A stretch of DNA of 64,000 nt from Bubalus kerabau. Taxonomy: Eukaryota; Chordata; Mammalia; Artiodactyla; Bovidae. The DNA is taken from contig NC_073630.1 in the NCBI RefSeq assembly GCF_029407905.1, positions 48,013,001-48,077,000 on the forward strand. Reading direction: 5' to 3'. This document shows positions 63,858-64,000 of the stretch, in pieces. Made by a program: the position numbers and the translations under genes. Numbering within the stretch: the stretch's first letter is position 1; each line of letters opens with the position of its first letter. The notes under the pieces were generated by a model. That model searched no databases and had not been told where the DNA came from. It was given only the letters and a program-made list of their open reading frames with translations.

Positions 63858-64000
63858 AAAGAAACTCTAGGAGAAATTAAAAGATTGCCCATTGAAAGAT
63901 TATTTCTAGAGGTGAAAAACTGGTAAAATATAAGTGTTCATAAATGGAAGAATGGATAAATAAACTATATTCATACAATGAAATATAAAAGGAAGTTTTC

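Larger units (their letters stand above)
63150..64000 (+). mobile_element. L1M ORF2 3' region relic, split by two Bov-A2 copies
   Basis: ACCATCTTTAGAGAACAGTT and AGTATAAACTGGTACC lie around the first SINE. After the second come GATTATTTCTAGAGGTGAAA, AACTGGTAAAATATAAGTGT and GGATAAATAAACTATATTCA. These follow the end of L1 ORF2 (compare the younger copy at 37020-37320). It runs off the window. Confidence 0.65.

Overview
The window is nuclear DNA from a ruminant, most likely a bovid. It is full of Bov-tA and Bov-A2 SINEs, BovB (RTE) LINE pieces, artiodactyl L1 3' ends and CHR-type tRNA-Glu SINEs. This combination, above all BovB together with Bov-A/Bov-tA, is diagnostic of Pecora. I cannot tell cattle, sheep and goat apart from the sequence alone.

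I find no host protein-coding gene, no tRNA or other functional RNA gene and no CRISPR array. The longest open frames are antisense BovB reverse-transcriptase fragments (up to about 221 codons on the minus strand) or chance frames. The window is therefore intergenic DNA or the inside of a very large intron.

Layout: 0-12 kb holds scattered SINEs, two old MIRs split by younger SINEs (452-912 and 10812-11205), an L1 3' end and several microsatellites. 12-19 kb holds purine tracts, a mariner MITE, a 1.9-kb BovB with a hairpin at its 5' end (15249-17231) and a palindromic SINE pair (18583-18762). 19-21 kb has four MIRs in the same orientation. 22-25 kb holds an endogenous-retrovirus LTR and a hAT/MER1 element containing a CHR SINE. 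25-32 kb is mostly unique sequence with a full CHR SINE and a G-rich purine tract. 32-41 kb mixes Bov SINEs, L1 3' ends, a MaLR-type LTR and L2 pieces. 42-50 kb holds three more BovB pieces. 50.9-53.3 kb is a long repeat-free block. 53-61 kb is dominated by L2, MIR and MLT1 relics. 61-64 kb has L1M and CR1/L3 relics broken up by young Bov-A2 copies, including an inverted pair at the right end.

The most useful signals are insertion histories readable from target-site duplications (TSDs). One BovB 5' junction appears to carry a 33-nt inverted copy of flanking DNA, consistent with template switching during insertion. Several repeat-free, CpG-retaining blocks are candidates for conserved regulatory elements, but that needs an alignment I cannot run. 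I saw no new biological system.
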